Source of the DNA: Hymenolepis diminuta
Lineage: Eukaryota; Platyhelminthes; Cestoda; Cyclophyllidea; Hymenolepididae
NCBI GenBank assembly: GCA_900708905.1
Contig: CAADRB010000024.1
Location: forward strand, 676,333 to 740,332
Reading direction: 5' to 3'
DNA: 64,000 nucleotides
Shown here: positions 37,411 through 49,800 of the stretch, in pieces
How positions within the stretch are numbered: the first letter of the stretch is position 1
How the letters are laid out: each line of letters starts with the position of its first letter
Notes under the pieces: generated by a model
Databases searched by the model: none
What the model saw: only the letters and a program-made list of their open reading frames with translations
Told to the model about the DNA's origin: nothing
Translations under genes and position numbers: made by a program

Positions 37411-37416
37411 TTTATT
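37411..37416 (-). terminator. AATAAA directly after the CFAP96 stop
   Basis: tttatt on the + strand one base past the stop codon, which would give a very short 3' UTR. No other AATAAA stands out immediately downstream on this strand. Confidence 0.35.
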
Positions 37417-37417
37417 T

Positions 37418-38413
37418 TTACTTATTCTCACAGAAATTTGTGACAAATTTCGTGGTCTTTCTAGTGACTGGATTAATCGCCAGATCGATATTTTTATTTA
37501 GCACCGACATGCTTGGTTTCTCCATCGCTGTGGTTGCAGGTGGGTACCAAATTGGTTGACCTCGGGGAGGCTTTGACCTAGCTCGTCCTTCCAAAATCTT
37601 CCTCAGTTCCATGTATGGCTCACTCTCATATTCCGGAAATTTGTTTGTAATAAATGTTCTTGAAGGATAGAATACCGGAGAGGTTAGTTTCCCTTGGGGA
37701 GTCTCTGTTTCTCTGAAATTAATCACGGGGCGTCCTCCTGGAGCTAATGGATCAACCCCTGCATATGGGTTTTGATCGAAGTCTCTTCCGCGAGATAGCG
37801 CGTTGATGAAAGGTGCTCTTCCAAGGCATAAATCAACGTGTTTTTGATTAATTTCCCTCACTGATATTGCATTAAGATTTGAGGATATCCCATCACCAGG
37901 TTGCCACTCAGGTAATGGGCTAAACGCCACATTTGCATATCCATATCCCGTCCCCTTCTTTCCAGGATTTGTGTAGAAATTAGGTTGACTTATAGGTTTT
38001 TTGGGTGCTTCTCTCACACTATTATCCATAGAGGGTATTATGGTAGTGAAATTTCCATACTGGCTGCCAACTCCACAGAGCTTCTTACCAGCACCAGGTG
38101 GAACCCAGTACTTTTGGACTCGCTGTTCGGATGCGGAGCGCCTTCGAATTAAACCGTTTTGATCGTCGCCTGTAAAAGCACGTTTGAATTCATCAAAATA
38201 ACCATCCTTATTTGCAGCTTTAGATTTTGAATAGCCTCCAGCCACGTAAAAAGGTCGGACACCTTCACGAGGCCTTTCGCGATACGGATTTGGATCCGGA
38301 TCAGCATATTCCTCACCGTAGTATTCGGGTTGGCTAAATACGCCAAAGGTTTTCAGTGCAGGTTTAAGGAGTGGGTCCGAAGGCGACCGCATTCGGCTCA
38401 TGCTTCTTGCCAT
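37418..38413 (-). CDS. CFAP96: Cilia- and flagella-associated protein 96 (C4orf47/UPF0602) homologue
   Basis: 331 aa from the ATG at 38413 (MARSMSRMRS) to TAA. The family signature is clear: N-terminal FGVFSQPEYYGEEY corresponds to the vertebrate GLFSEMEY motif, then KDGYFDEFKRAF, CGVGSQYGNF and the near-invariant YTNPGKKGTGYGYAN. Later come DQNPYAG and a C-terminal Ser/Arg/Lys tail. Length is close to the vertebrate protein (about 310 aa). The family is linked to cilia and centrosomes, and flatworms carry motile cilia. There is no intron inside the coding region. The open frame continues 12 codons upstream, but a good acceptor (ggtttttag|C, near 38441) suggests a 5' UTR exon or trans-spliced leader junction there. 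Confidence 0.9.
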   Translation of the reverse strand: MARSMSRMRSPSDPLLKPALKTFGVFSQPEYYGEEYADPDPNPYRERPREGVRPFYVAGGYSKSKAANKDGYFDEFKRAFTGDDQNGLIRRRSASEQRVQKYWVPPGAGKKLCGVGSQYGNFTTIIPSMDNSVREAPKKPISQPNFYTNPGKKGTGYGYANVAFSPLPEWQPGDGISSNLNAISVREINQKHVDLCLGRAPFINALSRGRDFDQNPYAGVDPLAPGGRPVINFRETETPQGKLTSPVFYPSRTFITNKFPEYESEPYMELRKILEGRARSKPPRGQPIWYPPATTAMEKPSMSVLNKNIDLAINPVTRKTTKFVTNFCENK

Positions 38414-38449
38414 GCACCTGACCACGTGTTTTAAAATGCTAAAAACCAA

Positions 38450-39401
38450 TATTTATGTCTACGGATTACACTTATCTCTGAATGTGAGGTTGTAATCAAA
38501 CAACGAATACACAATTCGATTCTTAAAACAGACGTACAAATCAAGTATTAGTTGTCATAAAATCCTCTTTTCAAATTTTTATTTTCAGGAATCTTAGATA
38601 TGATTTTATTACCATTTCATGTGAATACGAAATACCAAAGTTAAATTTAAGATAGCACTCCTGATATTTGCACCCACTCTATACTGATGCTCGCTCAAAA
38701 AACACTGAACTTAGTTCAAAAATGTGCCTTTATTTTCATATTTCAGACGGTTTGGTACTGAAATAGGGAAAGAAATTATGCTAGATTTATTTTTTAAGGA
38801 GTTTTGAGAAATTCGAAAGTTATACATATATTAATACAAATATTGCCGTTATTGCAGAGCACTGAAATAAATTAAGAAGTGTGGTCATAAAATATTGCTA
38901 TTTCAATTCCTTTCATTTTATGAATTAAGTTCAAATAAACAAGTATTGTAAGCATCGTACACTCAAAGGAGAAAATTTAATATTTTATAAGCACACTACA
39001 GTGATTTTGTTCTCTAGAACGTCTGCTTAATCCTTAATTTATAACCTGTGTATTAAAGATGCGTTTATCCTAGTTGTTAATGTTTTCGAAGTCAGAAAGT
39101 TTTCCCGTTTTCATAAAGTTCCAAAAAATGTTCCCCTTCAAATTTAAACTTAAAAATTTGGTAATGAAATTTTTGTCTGTCTCTTTGCACACGATAAAGC
39201 GTAAATTGGAAAAATAACACTAGTTATTGAATTTTGCAATACCTTACGTTATTTAACTAAAATCATTAACAATATGCAATTAAGTGTTAAAATCAGAGAA
39301 TATAATAATAATTCTACCGAATAATTATACAAATAAATGTGATATTAATGTTAAGCTTAATAAAATTATTCATAATTTTTCTCATATCCGTAATATTTCA
39401 G
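38450..39401. promoter_or_regulatory. Divergent intergenic region between CFAP96 and the VMAC-like gene
   Basis: About 950 bp of AT-rich sequence between two genes transcribed away from each other. It probably contains both promoters. I see no clear TATA or other motif pair that can be assigned. Confidence 0.35.
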
Positions 39402-39454
39402 CCTGGTTAGTCACTAACCTGGGTGATCGTAACTGGTAGCGCCATTTCCTCCAA

Positions 39455-40874
39455 ATGTGGGTATTCGGCGGTGGTGGTGATGCCGCTCACAAGAGCAATA
39501 TTGAGGAGGCGAATAAACATCTTGCCGCGATGGCTCAGAAGATTGAAGAGCTTGAAAAGACAGTCGAAAATCAGAAACAGGAATTAGTCGAAAAAGATGA
39601 ACTGGCTGCTCAGTGTATAAAAGTAATTTAATGTTTGTTTCATGAAAGTCCTACAAGTTTGTAGGTTTAGGCATTCTAATGATAAATTTATTTTTCGATG
39701 ATTTAATGATCATTTCGAGTTGCACTTATTAATTATAAGTTATTGGTTTTAATTTTCTATCTCCCTTGTATTTTACTTGTTCTAATATTTATGATAAACA
39801 ATTTTGTTGTTTCTAATATATATCCCTCAAATAATGTAAATATTCGTGATTGATTTTTGATAAATCATTGTTTATGTTCGCCTGTGTCATATACTTTTCT
39901 GTTCTTATACCTACCTTGTTTGTAACTCGCTTTTGTTACATTTTGAGATTACGGAAATTGCATATAGTACTTCGATAAAGCTTTATTCATGATTCGTTAG
40001 CTTAGTCTCGTATGTATTAGTTAATTCTGTATAAAATTTAAATGTCTCTGTGAAATATAAATGCATTTGCTTCTCAGTGAGTAATTGTGCAATATCTATT
40101 TGAATTTTACTTCTAAGGTACTTTTTGCTTTACATTCTGTCGCGACACATGCTTTTATGTTCTCATTTCACGCTTTAATATTTACTGAGTAATCGTGCTC
40201 ATCTCTTACGTCATCTCGCGATGGTAATTTTATATTTTATTACACTTATAATACTCAATTGTAAACGTTGGTTAGCTGATAGATCATGACGTCGCCAGTT
40301 CCCTTTCACCAAAATCCGATTTTTTCGAAGGTCCTGTTTTTTTACTGAATTGGTTTCAGTAACTGCATTTGTTTACCTATAGGAATATACAGATAACCAC
40401 TACGCAGAAGTGGGAAACCTAAATGCCAAGATCAAGGATCAGGCTTCCACAATTCGAACTCTCCAAGGTGATCTCAAACGTCGAGATGCAGAACTAAATG
40501 TTCTTCGTCAGCGAGTTCGTATGCTTGATGAAGTGATGCGTTATAAAGCTAGTCTCGCCAAACTAACAATCACTCTGGAACAAGCAGAACAGTATTCCCG
40601 TTCACTCGCCGGTAGAGCCGGTTTCAATGATTCTCGGTTCGCAGTTGCTAATGGCAACGGAAGCAACAATGTGACTGTCTACACAGATCCAGCTCCCAGA
40701 CTTGATGAACAGACTTCTGCTAAACCGTCGTATTACCTTGTCGACGAGATGCCAGACGATGAACTGATCGATAAAGTCGGTGAGGCCTACATTAATGGAG
40801 AAAAACGAAATGCCGCGAAGGAAAATGGAAAACCCACGTTGGCAGAGAAAGCTAGAGCTAAAGAGTCCTCTTAG
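39455..40874 (+). CDS. VMAC-like: VMAC-like (vimentin-type intermediate filament-associated) coiled-coil protein
   Basis: Two exons, 39455-39622 and 40383-40874, joined in phase 0 across a 760-nt T-rich intron (AAA|GTAATT ... acctatag|GAA), 219 aa. The N-terminus IEEANKHLAAMAQKIEELEK parallels vertebrate VMAC (IREANAHLAA..). It is followed by a continuous coiled coil (IRTLQGDLKRRDAELNVLRQ RVRMLDEVMRY) that matches the VMAC layout of a second helix with two-query heptads (VHSLQATVHQRDELIRQLQP). The C-terminal half is less conserved and ends KARAKESS. An upstream acceptor (atatttcag at 39393-39401) 53 nt before the ATG fits a 5' UTR exon or spliced leader. No canonical AATAAA is seen in the next few hundred bases. 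Confidence 0.75.
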
Positions 40875-41205
40875 GATGTTGATATACTGGAATTAAAATC
40901 GTCCATATCTTGATGGCTGTTTGAATTCAATTTTGTGCGTATGGTATATTTTCCTCTTATCCTCTGCTTTTCTTTTGAATTATGTTTTCTTTGTGATATT
41001 TTTGTGTATAGTATTTTGCACTTACCGAATAATGAATGAGATACGTTCATGTCCTTGTTCTGTGATTTCATGTTTGTGGGATATTGGGTTCTAACTTTAA
41101 CTAATTGAATTTTCTAACTGTGTTGTTGGAAACTAATAAGTCAGTAATCAGTAGTATTTTGAGGGTGCGTTGAATATATTTGGTTCACCTAAACAAAATT
41201 CGCTC

Positions 41206-41308
41206 GATTATCAGTTTCTGAGTCCTTGCGTGAGAGTCTGGATATGCAATTTCACCACTACTGCAGTCATTGGCTAATCAGACAGCCAAGTATTTACCAC
41301 ATATCCTA
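41206..41308 (+). repeat. Dispersed repeat, copy 2
   Basis: Second copy of the repeat at 32715-32820, diverged by roughly a quarter, in the 3' flank of the VMAC-like gene. Confidence 0.5.
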
Positions 41309-41399
41309 ATCGATGTAATCAAATTTGTTCCTTTGTGAATGTGCCAACGTTCAGTTGTAGATATCATCCTAGCTTCCTCATTCAAAGCAATTGTGGGCA

Positions 41400-44300
41400 T
41401 AGTGTTATCTTAGTGGGCACCTAGCGATATTGCAGGTCAGTCTAGGTTGTCAGTGTATATTATATAGATGTACACATAAAGCACGATGGTCATCGTAACA
41501 GTAAAACAGAGTTTGATGGAAGCGTAGGAAGAATGGAGTACTTCAGAAAATTGACGAGGCGCTGAATAGCTCGTTTGTAACAATGTTCAACGTAAGCACT
41601 ATTTCAGATGAGGGTAATTCACAATATGCGTCCAAATTATTAAACCAGTGAATATCCTAGTTCTAATTAAGACCAATCTGATTAGCTCCTATGATACCTC
41701 GAGGTCTTAGATTACACAAAGAACAACGTAAGGTCAGATGGGTTCAGCAAGGGTCTACGAGAAAGTAAGGTGGTTGAGCTATATCGTCATGTCTCAAACG
41801 AAATTGTATGCGCTTTAACGGGGTGAAATTATTAGCCAACTTGAGATACGTCTGAGCATATTCGGACATCATCCACTACTCCATTTGTGCACTATAATTT
41901 CTTGATAATGAGGCCTTATCAAGCTAATTTCCTATGGTATAAAAATAGATTAACTTGAACCAGAATCACACATTGAATAAGTCAGATCCATCTCATTTTA
42001 TGGACTTAAGAACGTTTATCCAAGGTTCTCTCTCATGTCTACCTAGCGATGACTTCGCATGACAGTTGATTGAAGAAGGGAATTGGTCGCTATAAGTACT
42101 ACAATGGGAGTGTGGGGGGATATATGATGACGGAGACTGGTTGAAGTAAAGAGAAAGAAGACAAGTCAAAGGAGAAGAATTTTGGTAAATGCAGGAGTAG
42201 TTGTATTAGGCACAATAAACCGTTTCAGGTGGTGAGGACACGTCGTAACTCGATAGAAAAATGCTCTTAATTTGTCAAGTGCGACTTTGATCTTCAGAGC
42301 TATTTTGAGAAGTACTTTTACGAATAGAAAATAAAGCATTTTAGAAAACTGTTATCACAAAATTTTTTCCAGACCCAGAGGGCTTAAGAAAGCGGAATTG
42401 TAACAAAGAATCTTAATTGAGTTGGGCTTAAAAGTAATTAAGATTGAAAATTAAAGTGGGCACTCAGTGATTCCAGAAGAAAAACAGGTTGAATGAAAAT
42501 GTGCATATCCTTAAGTTTAGCGTAAGATCAGTCCCGACAGTAAAACGACCTTATCTGTCAGACAAAAGTGGGCTTAGATATGCTCTTACAAAAACTTTAT
42601 GACCTTAATGAAGACATAGGATACATCAAGCGTTCCATATGAGAAGACTGAGAGTTGAGTTGGACAAATGTAAATTGGGCAATCTTAATGGAATGAGAGA
42701 GGAAAGAGGCATCAGGAATCGGGAGAGAAGGTTAAAGCGCCGATACCGGGCGGGGACAATGCGAGCTACGATAAAAGGCCTACTGAAGTATGTTGCGGGA
42801 CTTGAGAGATTTCATGCCCTTTGTCCGTTGATGCGCTACCGATAAAAGTAATTGTTAGTAAGAATACGCAGAGCCATGAGTCAACATGTGCGTACTACAA
42901 ATTCATAAAAAATTTCCCGTTCAGAAATTTTATGAGAAGTGGATTAAAGATCACTAGAGCTGCTATCTGCTATTTTAAAATTCGTTGTTAATTTCATCTA
43001 TCTGCCCCTGGTTATGAAGGGACGCAAACATGGCCAATCACGAAGCTAACCTGATCTGTCAGCAGTCTCTGAATATTGTGGATATTATAACACTCAAGTA
43101 TCAGGAATTCAATCCACGGAATTTGGACGTTAGGATATCACAAAGCAAAGTGAACTCTTCTGATTTCGTTTCATACCTTATTGGACCAGCTATTTAAATA
43201 CTGTCCCATAATTTGCAAAGTTTTTATGCTGTCATGGGTAGTAATAAAACTAGCAATAAGTTTTTGGGGGAAAAACAAGGCCAGGGCAATTACGTTTAAT
43301 AGGCTTCCCATTGGTCGTCGAAACCGCCCTCGAAATTAAGAGAAATGGTGCCGCATATGAAAATAATTGCTAATTAATTAACATAGAACCATACTTTTGG
43401 CGCGCAAAAATATGAATATTCTTAATGCCTAGATCCAATTTAGCTCTGACTGAAACACTCAACCGTTTGATTTTATTATTTTTTAATAAAATAAATTATT
43501 CATTTATGAGGTTATGCTCGATTGGAGCATAGGAACTAAAATGTTACAATCTCCCTAGAATTAAAGCAAAATTTTATCCTGTTCACAATTTTAGAAAGGC
43601 TACAAGATTCTTCGTGTGTATTTTCACTGAAAAGAAACCAATCCGGAATCCATTTCTATTCTGTTTTATAACCTATCAAATATATTAGAATAATTATTTA
43701 TTTTTTTCTTTTGTTACTATGCTATACTGCATTGACGTTAGTCATTTATTTTTGATTGGTTTTTATATATTCATTTGAGTGTCTGGATATGTTTCCATTA
43801 AATTTCCGTCTTTGTAACGATTATCTCGTGGCCAAATATATCTCGTCAATCACATTCTTTCGGCGTCCTCCCTTTTCCATAATAACCAAAATACTTACAG
43901 TCATACAGGCCATTCACTGGAATGGTCTGTTATAAAATTTGCTCATGCGTTTATTTATTTCAATTCTCCATTCAAAAGTCAATAGTAAACAAAATCTGCC
44001 ACTGGTTTTCAACAAATGCGAAAAATTCACATTTTTTGGTGAGTGAGTAGATAGATAACTGAAAATCTTGTCGCTGACTAGATTTTAGTCAGAAGGAATA
44101 AACGGAGGACAGATGAATCAAAGCTTCACTGAAGTGCAGCAGTGACATTAAACAGTCAGGTAGTCATAGAGTTGTGAGTCCGTAGACTATTCCACAAGGG
44201 GTAAATGTGGGTGAAAATTGAAACGAACCCTATTTGGTCAGATCGAAAGGTAAACCCATGCGAAGTCAACAAATTTGCAGCGGCGGCATTGATAAGGTCT

Positions 44301-47300
44301 TAGAGATATTGTCGAAACCAGAATATTAAGGTCCGTCTAACTCACAGTGGAAAATATTTGCGAAGAAAATTTGCGTGTGAGTGTTCGTGAAAAAAAGATT
44401 TATTATTGAAATAAAGCATGAATTAAAAAAATGAAGAAATTTAATGAAGTATTGCTTGGAGGCTGAAATTAAAACGGCCTGCTGAAATAGATTCCCTCCA
44501 AATTGATGACCTGCATTTTAAAATGTAACCTAACAAAGAAACACTCAATATCCCAACCAGATAGGGTGAGAGAACAAGGCAGAAATTTTTCAACTGGAAA
44601 TCAATAATTCCTAATTCAAACCGATTGCAGTATACAAAATTAAAGACCTGTTAAATCGGTGAATAATGAAATATGCATTTATTTTCTTTAATAAGGCTAT
44701 TTTGAACTATATTTACGCCTTCATCAAAACCCTTTATCTGATTTTTCGATTTTGTTTTGCGGTACTGTCAGCAACAAAACACCTTCCAAGCGATGTTTAA
44801 CCCTAATAGATAAGAGACCGCAGTTCCCCACGGATTGCGTATAAAGACACAGTTGAGTTCACCACTTTCTAGCAGAAAATTACTATGTGGGGAAATTACT
44901 GGTGAAACATGATTAACAGCACAAGAGGAATAGATGCTGCACGTATTCTTCAAGCTTTTGATTAACGATTAGGGAGTCAAGGTCGGATCATCCCGCCATT
45001 ACAATCTTCTCTCACTAGAGTTCAAAACGAAAGAGGCTGAATAAATTTCAAGTGATATCTCACTATAAAAAGACACGCGATACCTTTCGACGCGTTACAT
45101 TAAGTCTCTTTTATGGAAAGGAAGTACTTTCAATTAAAGTAACTTCAGTTACTGGTTCAGCAAAATACACCTTCTTGAACGAAAACCCGTAGATGGGCCC
45201 TTACTCTAACTTCCCTAGTTGTGAAGTGTCTATGACACATTTCTATGAGTTGAAGTGAACAAAAACTGACAAATCAAAGAAACGAAAATGTCAATAGAGA
45301 GAAATAAGTTGGCAAAGAAAATGTAACGATTATCGATGAAGTTAAATATGCGGTTTCAAAAAGAATAAGACTATTAAAATGGGAAATTAAGAAAAAGCTA
45401 GAGTTTTAGAGGAAATACGAGATCAGTGGCGGTTGCTGAGAGATAAATGAATCTAGGTGCCCGTTTCGTCTTAGTGATTTTGTTTTCTGCTGACGATTCG
45501 TGATAAAAGAATTGCACACAGAGAAAGGTATAGTTCCCATAGACGTGTACACTCCCTTTCTCGCCTTCCATTTCTTGACATTTTTGGACCAGGAGTGAAG
45601 AACCCCTGGGATAGGTCCTAGCAATTCTCGGTTTCTAATAAATAGTTAAATACTGTGGACGTCTCAATCATCAGTAAGCTGTGCTATTCATAAATTTAAC
45701 TCATTAGCTCACCTAGAATTGAATTGAGACAACGAGGAATAGAAGGGCCTTAAAATGTCAGTGATATTTTGAGTAGAAAAAAATTTCATTTTTCGATTCC
45801 TTTCAACTATCGAAATAGCCCCTGTCTGTATATTTTGCGGTAAAAATTATTTTTTTAAAAATCCTTTTGATCTATAAACCAGTGAATATATCAAATCTGT
45901 TTTTTTTAGAAAAAGGACTATCTGACTGTGGTATCAGACTGAAAAGTTAAAGTTAAAATACCGTTTCAGCCAAGTGTGTTTTAGACGGTATTTTCAAAAG
46001 CTCAATGCTTTCTCTGATTTCCCTTGAAATAGTAATTTATTGATATGTATAATTATTTGTTGTAAAATTTGATTATTTTATGTTTAATTCTACTGATGGA
46101 GTATGAGTAGCAGCGATTGATGAATGGACGCGTAGACACTGACTGACCTTTCCGGGAGTACACTAAGGTAACCTCCCACAAAATGATGTCACTACTCGCC
46201 ATTTTATTTTCTTTTTTGTTGTACAAATTCGAAGAAGTAATAGTTTCTGACTTGCGTTTGGTTCGAAAATTAAAGAACTGATTCGGTTATTACTGTATTA
46301 TTATCGATAGCGGTGTAAAAGCATTGAAAGTTTTAATCACGAGAAAGCCTCTGAACACGCGAAATATCAAAATAGTCCAATAAGAGATAAAGGGGATCGA
46401 ACAAAAGAATACAATGAAGTACAGGTAATTCATTTTATGATATTCAAATCTCTCTCGTTGGTTTTTCATGATTTGACTCCCGAATTTCGAAGTGAGTCCC
46501 TTTCCTTTATCACCCGTTGATTCGATTGGATGGTCGGTCTTGCCAATTTACGGACTTTGTACTTTATCACTTCCAAGTAGATGAGATTAGCAAATGCATT
46601 TTAAACATTAACAAAGATCACTATAGTTCATTCGAGGAGAACACGTTACTCATTCATTGCTATATTATTGAGTATCAACAGATAGCAATAACTGCTTCTC
46701 TAGTTAATACAATTTTGGGATACCTTAGCGAGTTCGTCCTACACTTTCTGATATTTTACATTAAGTGATTTGTCAAAGGAGAACCATGGAGAGCAATAAA
46801 ACAATCTTTTGAGCTCAGTAAACTATCTCTATTATAATAGAATAGTCCATTAATCACTAATTCACTGTGCTATAACTGCCCGAGAAAGTGAATTGCCAAC
46901 GTGCCATAATTCAAGCTCTAAACAGGTCTTCCCATTTTCAAATTTTGTGCGTGATTGCATTCAAATGAAGGAGGAGAACCAATAAAAGCACTGCTTTTTC
47001 CCAAGACTGAAGTTAAATTTCTATCTTTCCCAGATTTTCTAAAAAAAAATAAAACACGTTTTGAGGTGAAAATGAATCTACACAGAAACTGTACCGCATC
47101 CACCAAATTAAAGTTGCAGGGGATTGATTGTGCATGCAATATGTATATATATATTACATTTAAAACAATGCCAGCAGATGAAATATGATTTATTATCATC
47201 CAAAGCAAACCAAAAAATAATTCTCCGTCTTCAGCAAATGAGAAATATCTAAACGCAAGGAACCACAGATTAGAGAACGGAGATGAAGAATGCCACGAGG

Positions 47301-49257
47301 TGGAGGGTCTTCTTTCTCTAATTTCGGTTTCTTCACATTTTCCTCTTGTCACTTTTCATGACACATCGAAGATAGCTATATCTGCCAAAAAACTGACGAT
47401 TTCAGAGCTCAAAAGCAGTAATGTGGTTGATTTTTTGACTCACCACTTACCATATATCCCCTATACTTTCCTAAAGCTGGTTCCGCTCTACATTCTGTTT
47501 AAATGTTACATATTAAAAGAGATATGAAAACGTATTGTTTCAATACGGATAATAGTAATAATCGAACAGGATTAGAGGGTTTTATAAAAACAACCATATA
47601 TACAGAGCATGAATTATTAAATTAGGAGTCTCTACGTTGCTAATGAAAAGTACTTTCAATCAGTGGATCAAATCTTCTTTAATGGGAATCAAATGAGAAC
47701 TCTCTGGAAAGAACTGAGTAAAAATTATTGAGCTCTGCGGAATTCTAATCACTGTGACCGCCAATTACCACTCGTTTCCAGCTCTGAAGTTTAAAAATTT
47801 AGTGAAGATGCAAAGGAAACTCCACGTAAATTGATATCCTCCATTATGGCAATGTTCCATGTTCAGTCTATTTCATCGTCTCTCCAACTTTGGTACTTTA
47901 TAAAAGTTATAAATGATAGTTTCGTGCCCTTTTTGCGCCTTCTAGTATGTTACTAACCACATATTTAATGAATTCTTCCAGCTTAAAGAAACTTCATGCC
48001 AAATATAAGCTTCTAACGAGGACATCGATAAAGCATCCACCTATTCGACTATTTTTGCTGCCAAACGTTAGCTTCTGTATGTAGAATTCCAATTGAGAAC
48101 TGATCTGAGATAGATGAGTGTTCCAATAGCAGTGAAGATATTTATGTGATCAATAAAACGGCAAAATTAAATATTGGAATCATCTTATCTACATTTAACG
48201 TCCTATAATTTGAAGGTTCTACATTTGTAATTTTAATTCATTTCGTTGAGACAGTCTGTAATTACCTGAACACGTTCGCCTCCTTATGTGACTGAAAATT
48301 GCATATTTAGATCAATTCCTTCAATATGCTTCCTTGAAGGTGATGTTTTAATTATTGGTTATAATCAGATCCAGTTGGCAGAAGTCATTAATTTTAGATC
48401 CCACGGAAAAACAAAATTTATTAAGCGAAATTTATTAACATTATTTATTTAAATCTGCGTATAACGTTGTATTGGTACGAAAGTACGATGAACAGGTTCC
48501 AGTTCGACATCCAATCTATATTTATCACCGTTTGTACTATCCCAAATATGAGCAGAATCACTTTTGCTCCTATTTATGGTTACGCTAAGGTGAATCTGGG
48601 GAGTTTCACGTTTTTTCCCAGAGTTGAAGCTGCAGTTTTATCCTTCAAAATTTACAAATAACACATTTGCAAACATGTTTTAGATAGAAAGTAACGTACC
48701 CACAAATTGGAGCTAATTTTGAGAAGAAAAAGTCAGCAAAAATTGAAATAACTAAATTTTTTTACTTGTTGAGGTTACCTTGTAGAGAGGTGCACTCAAT
48801 TTCTATATCGCAACCGGTGTATTGTGATAACAAAAATCTTCCTTACAGTGAAGTGGATGGTCAACCGCACTAGCTAATTCTTGTCAACAAGAACTGTGCT
48901 AGCGTGGGATGACTTCTTCCCAGGTCAAGTTTTACTTATGACCCTACCTATACTTTATCTTGTAAAGGTGTATAATTTAATGATTGGAAGCTTGAAAATT
49001 TGACAATTTTAAATAATGTCAAAAGCCCAAATCATCAATTTGGTTGATAGCAAAAAGTAAACATTCAAGTTGAAGATTACAGACGTATAATCGATTGAAA
49101 ATTATCATCCACTGAAATCGTTCTGATTAATGAAATTGTTCTAATCTATAGAGAGAATTGAAGAATGAATCCCTTCTTCTCCGAAATATTTATCTTACGT
49201 CATCCCTAATCATCACCAAATTTGATTATCTTGTTCTTATAGTAATGTCTCTAACTT
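41400..49257. other. Gene-poor AT-rich region
   Basis: Only short unsupported open frames. Around 42,060-42,310 on the + strand, a fragment translating near NRFRW-GHVV and NALNLSSATL resembles the tail of a LINE reverse transcriptase but has stops, so it is not annotated separately. A small imperfect hairpin lies at 48866-48904. Confidence 0.4.
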
Positions 49258-49800
49258 TTAACCTTTCGTGTGACCCAAGCACTCCATAGACAAACATCGT
49301 GTGTCCTCAGCTGGCCTATTTCTCATCGATCGAAAAGGTGAGCATACCTCGGACGATAGTAGCAGACACCGCATGGTCGGCCCTGCTATTAGACAGTCTT
49401 GTCTGCACTGGCCCTTCCTTTTCCTACAATCGTCCCGACCAATTAAANNNNNNNNNNNNNNNNNNNNNNNNNNNNNNNNNNNNNNNNNNNNNNNNNNNNN
49501 NNNNNNNNNNNNNNNNNNNNNNNNNNNNNNNNNNNNNNNNNNNNNNNNNNNNNNNNNNNNNNNNNNNNNNNNNNNNNNNNNNNNNNNNNNNNNNNNNNNN
49601 NNNNNNNNNNNNNNNNNNNNNNNNNNNNNNNNNNNNNNNNNNNNNNNNNNNNNNNNNNNNNNNNNNNNNNNNNNNNNNNNNNNNNNNNNNNNNNNNNNNN
49701 NNNNNNNNNNNNNNNNNNNNNNCCTGGTCAACGCAATCCTTGGTGTTCCTTTTCTTTCATTTACTGTTTAGCCATCTGCTGCTACAAACTGGTGACCCTA
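49258..49800. mobile_element. Possible LTR retroelement fragment with primer-binding site, interrupted by a gap
   Basis: After the gap, gctaca (49781-49786) is followed at 49790-49798 by TGGTGACCC. This is the arrangement of an LTR 3' end (..CA) and a tRNA primer-binding site seen in many Gypsy- and Bel-type elements. The sequence before the gap (49270-49447) is GC-richer than its surroundings. No gag or pol frame follows 49800, so the rest is missing, truncated or non-autonomous. Confidence 0.35.
49448..49722. other. Assembly gap (275 N)
   Basis: Continuous N run inside the putative LTR fragment. Confidence 0.99.

Noticed and set aside
41500..42320. Second LINE copy on the + strand
   Set aside because: Only one weak motif (RW-GHVV) interrupted by stops; below what I can support as an element.
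48866..48904. Imperfect hairpin as a microRNA precursor
   Set aside because: Only 5 and 7 bp stems with a mismatch-rich middle and a 2-nt loop; too short for a precursor.
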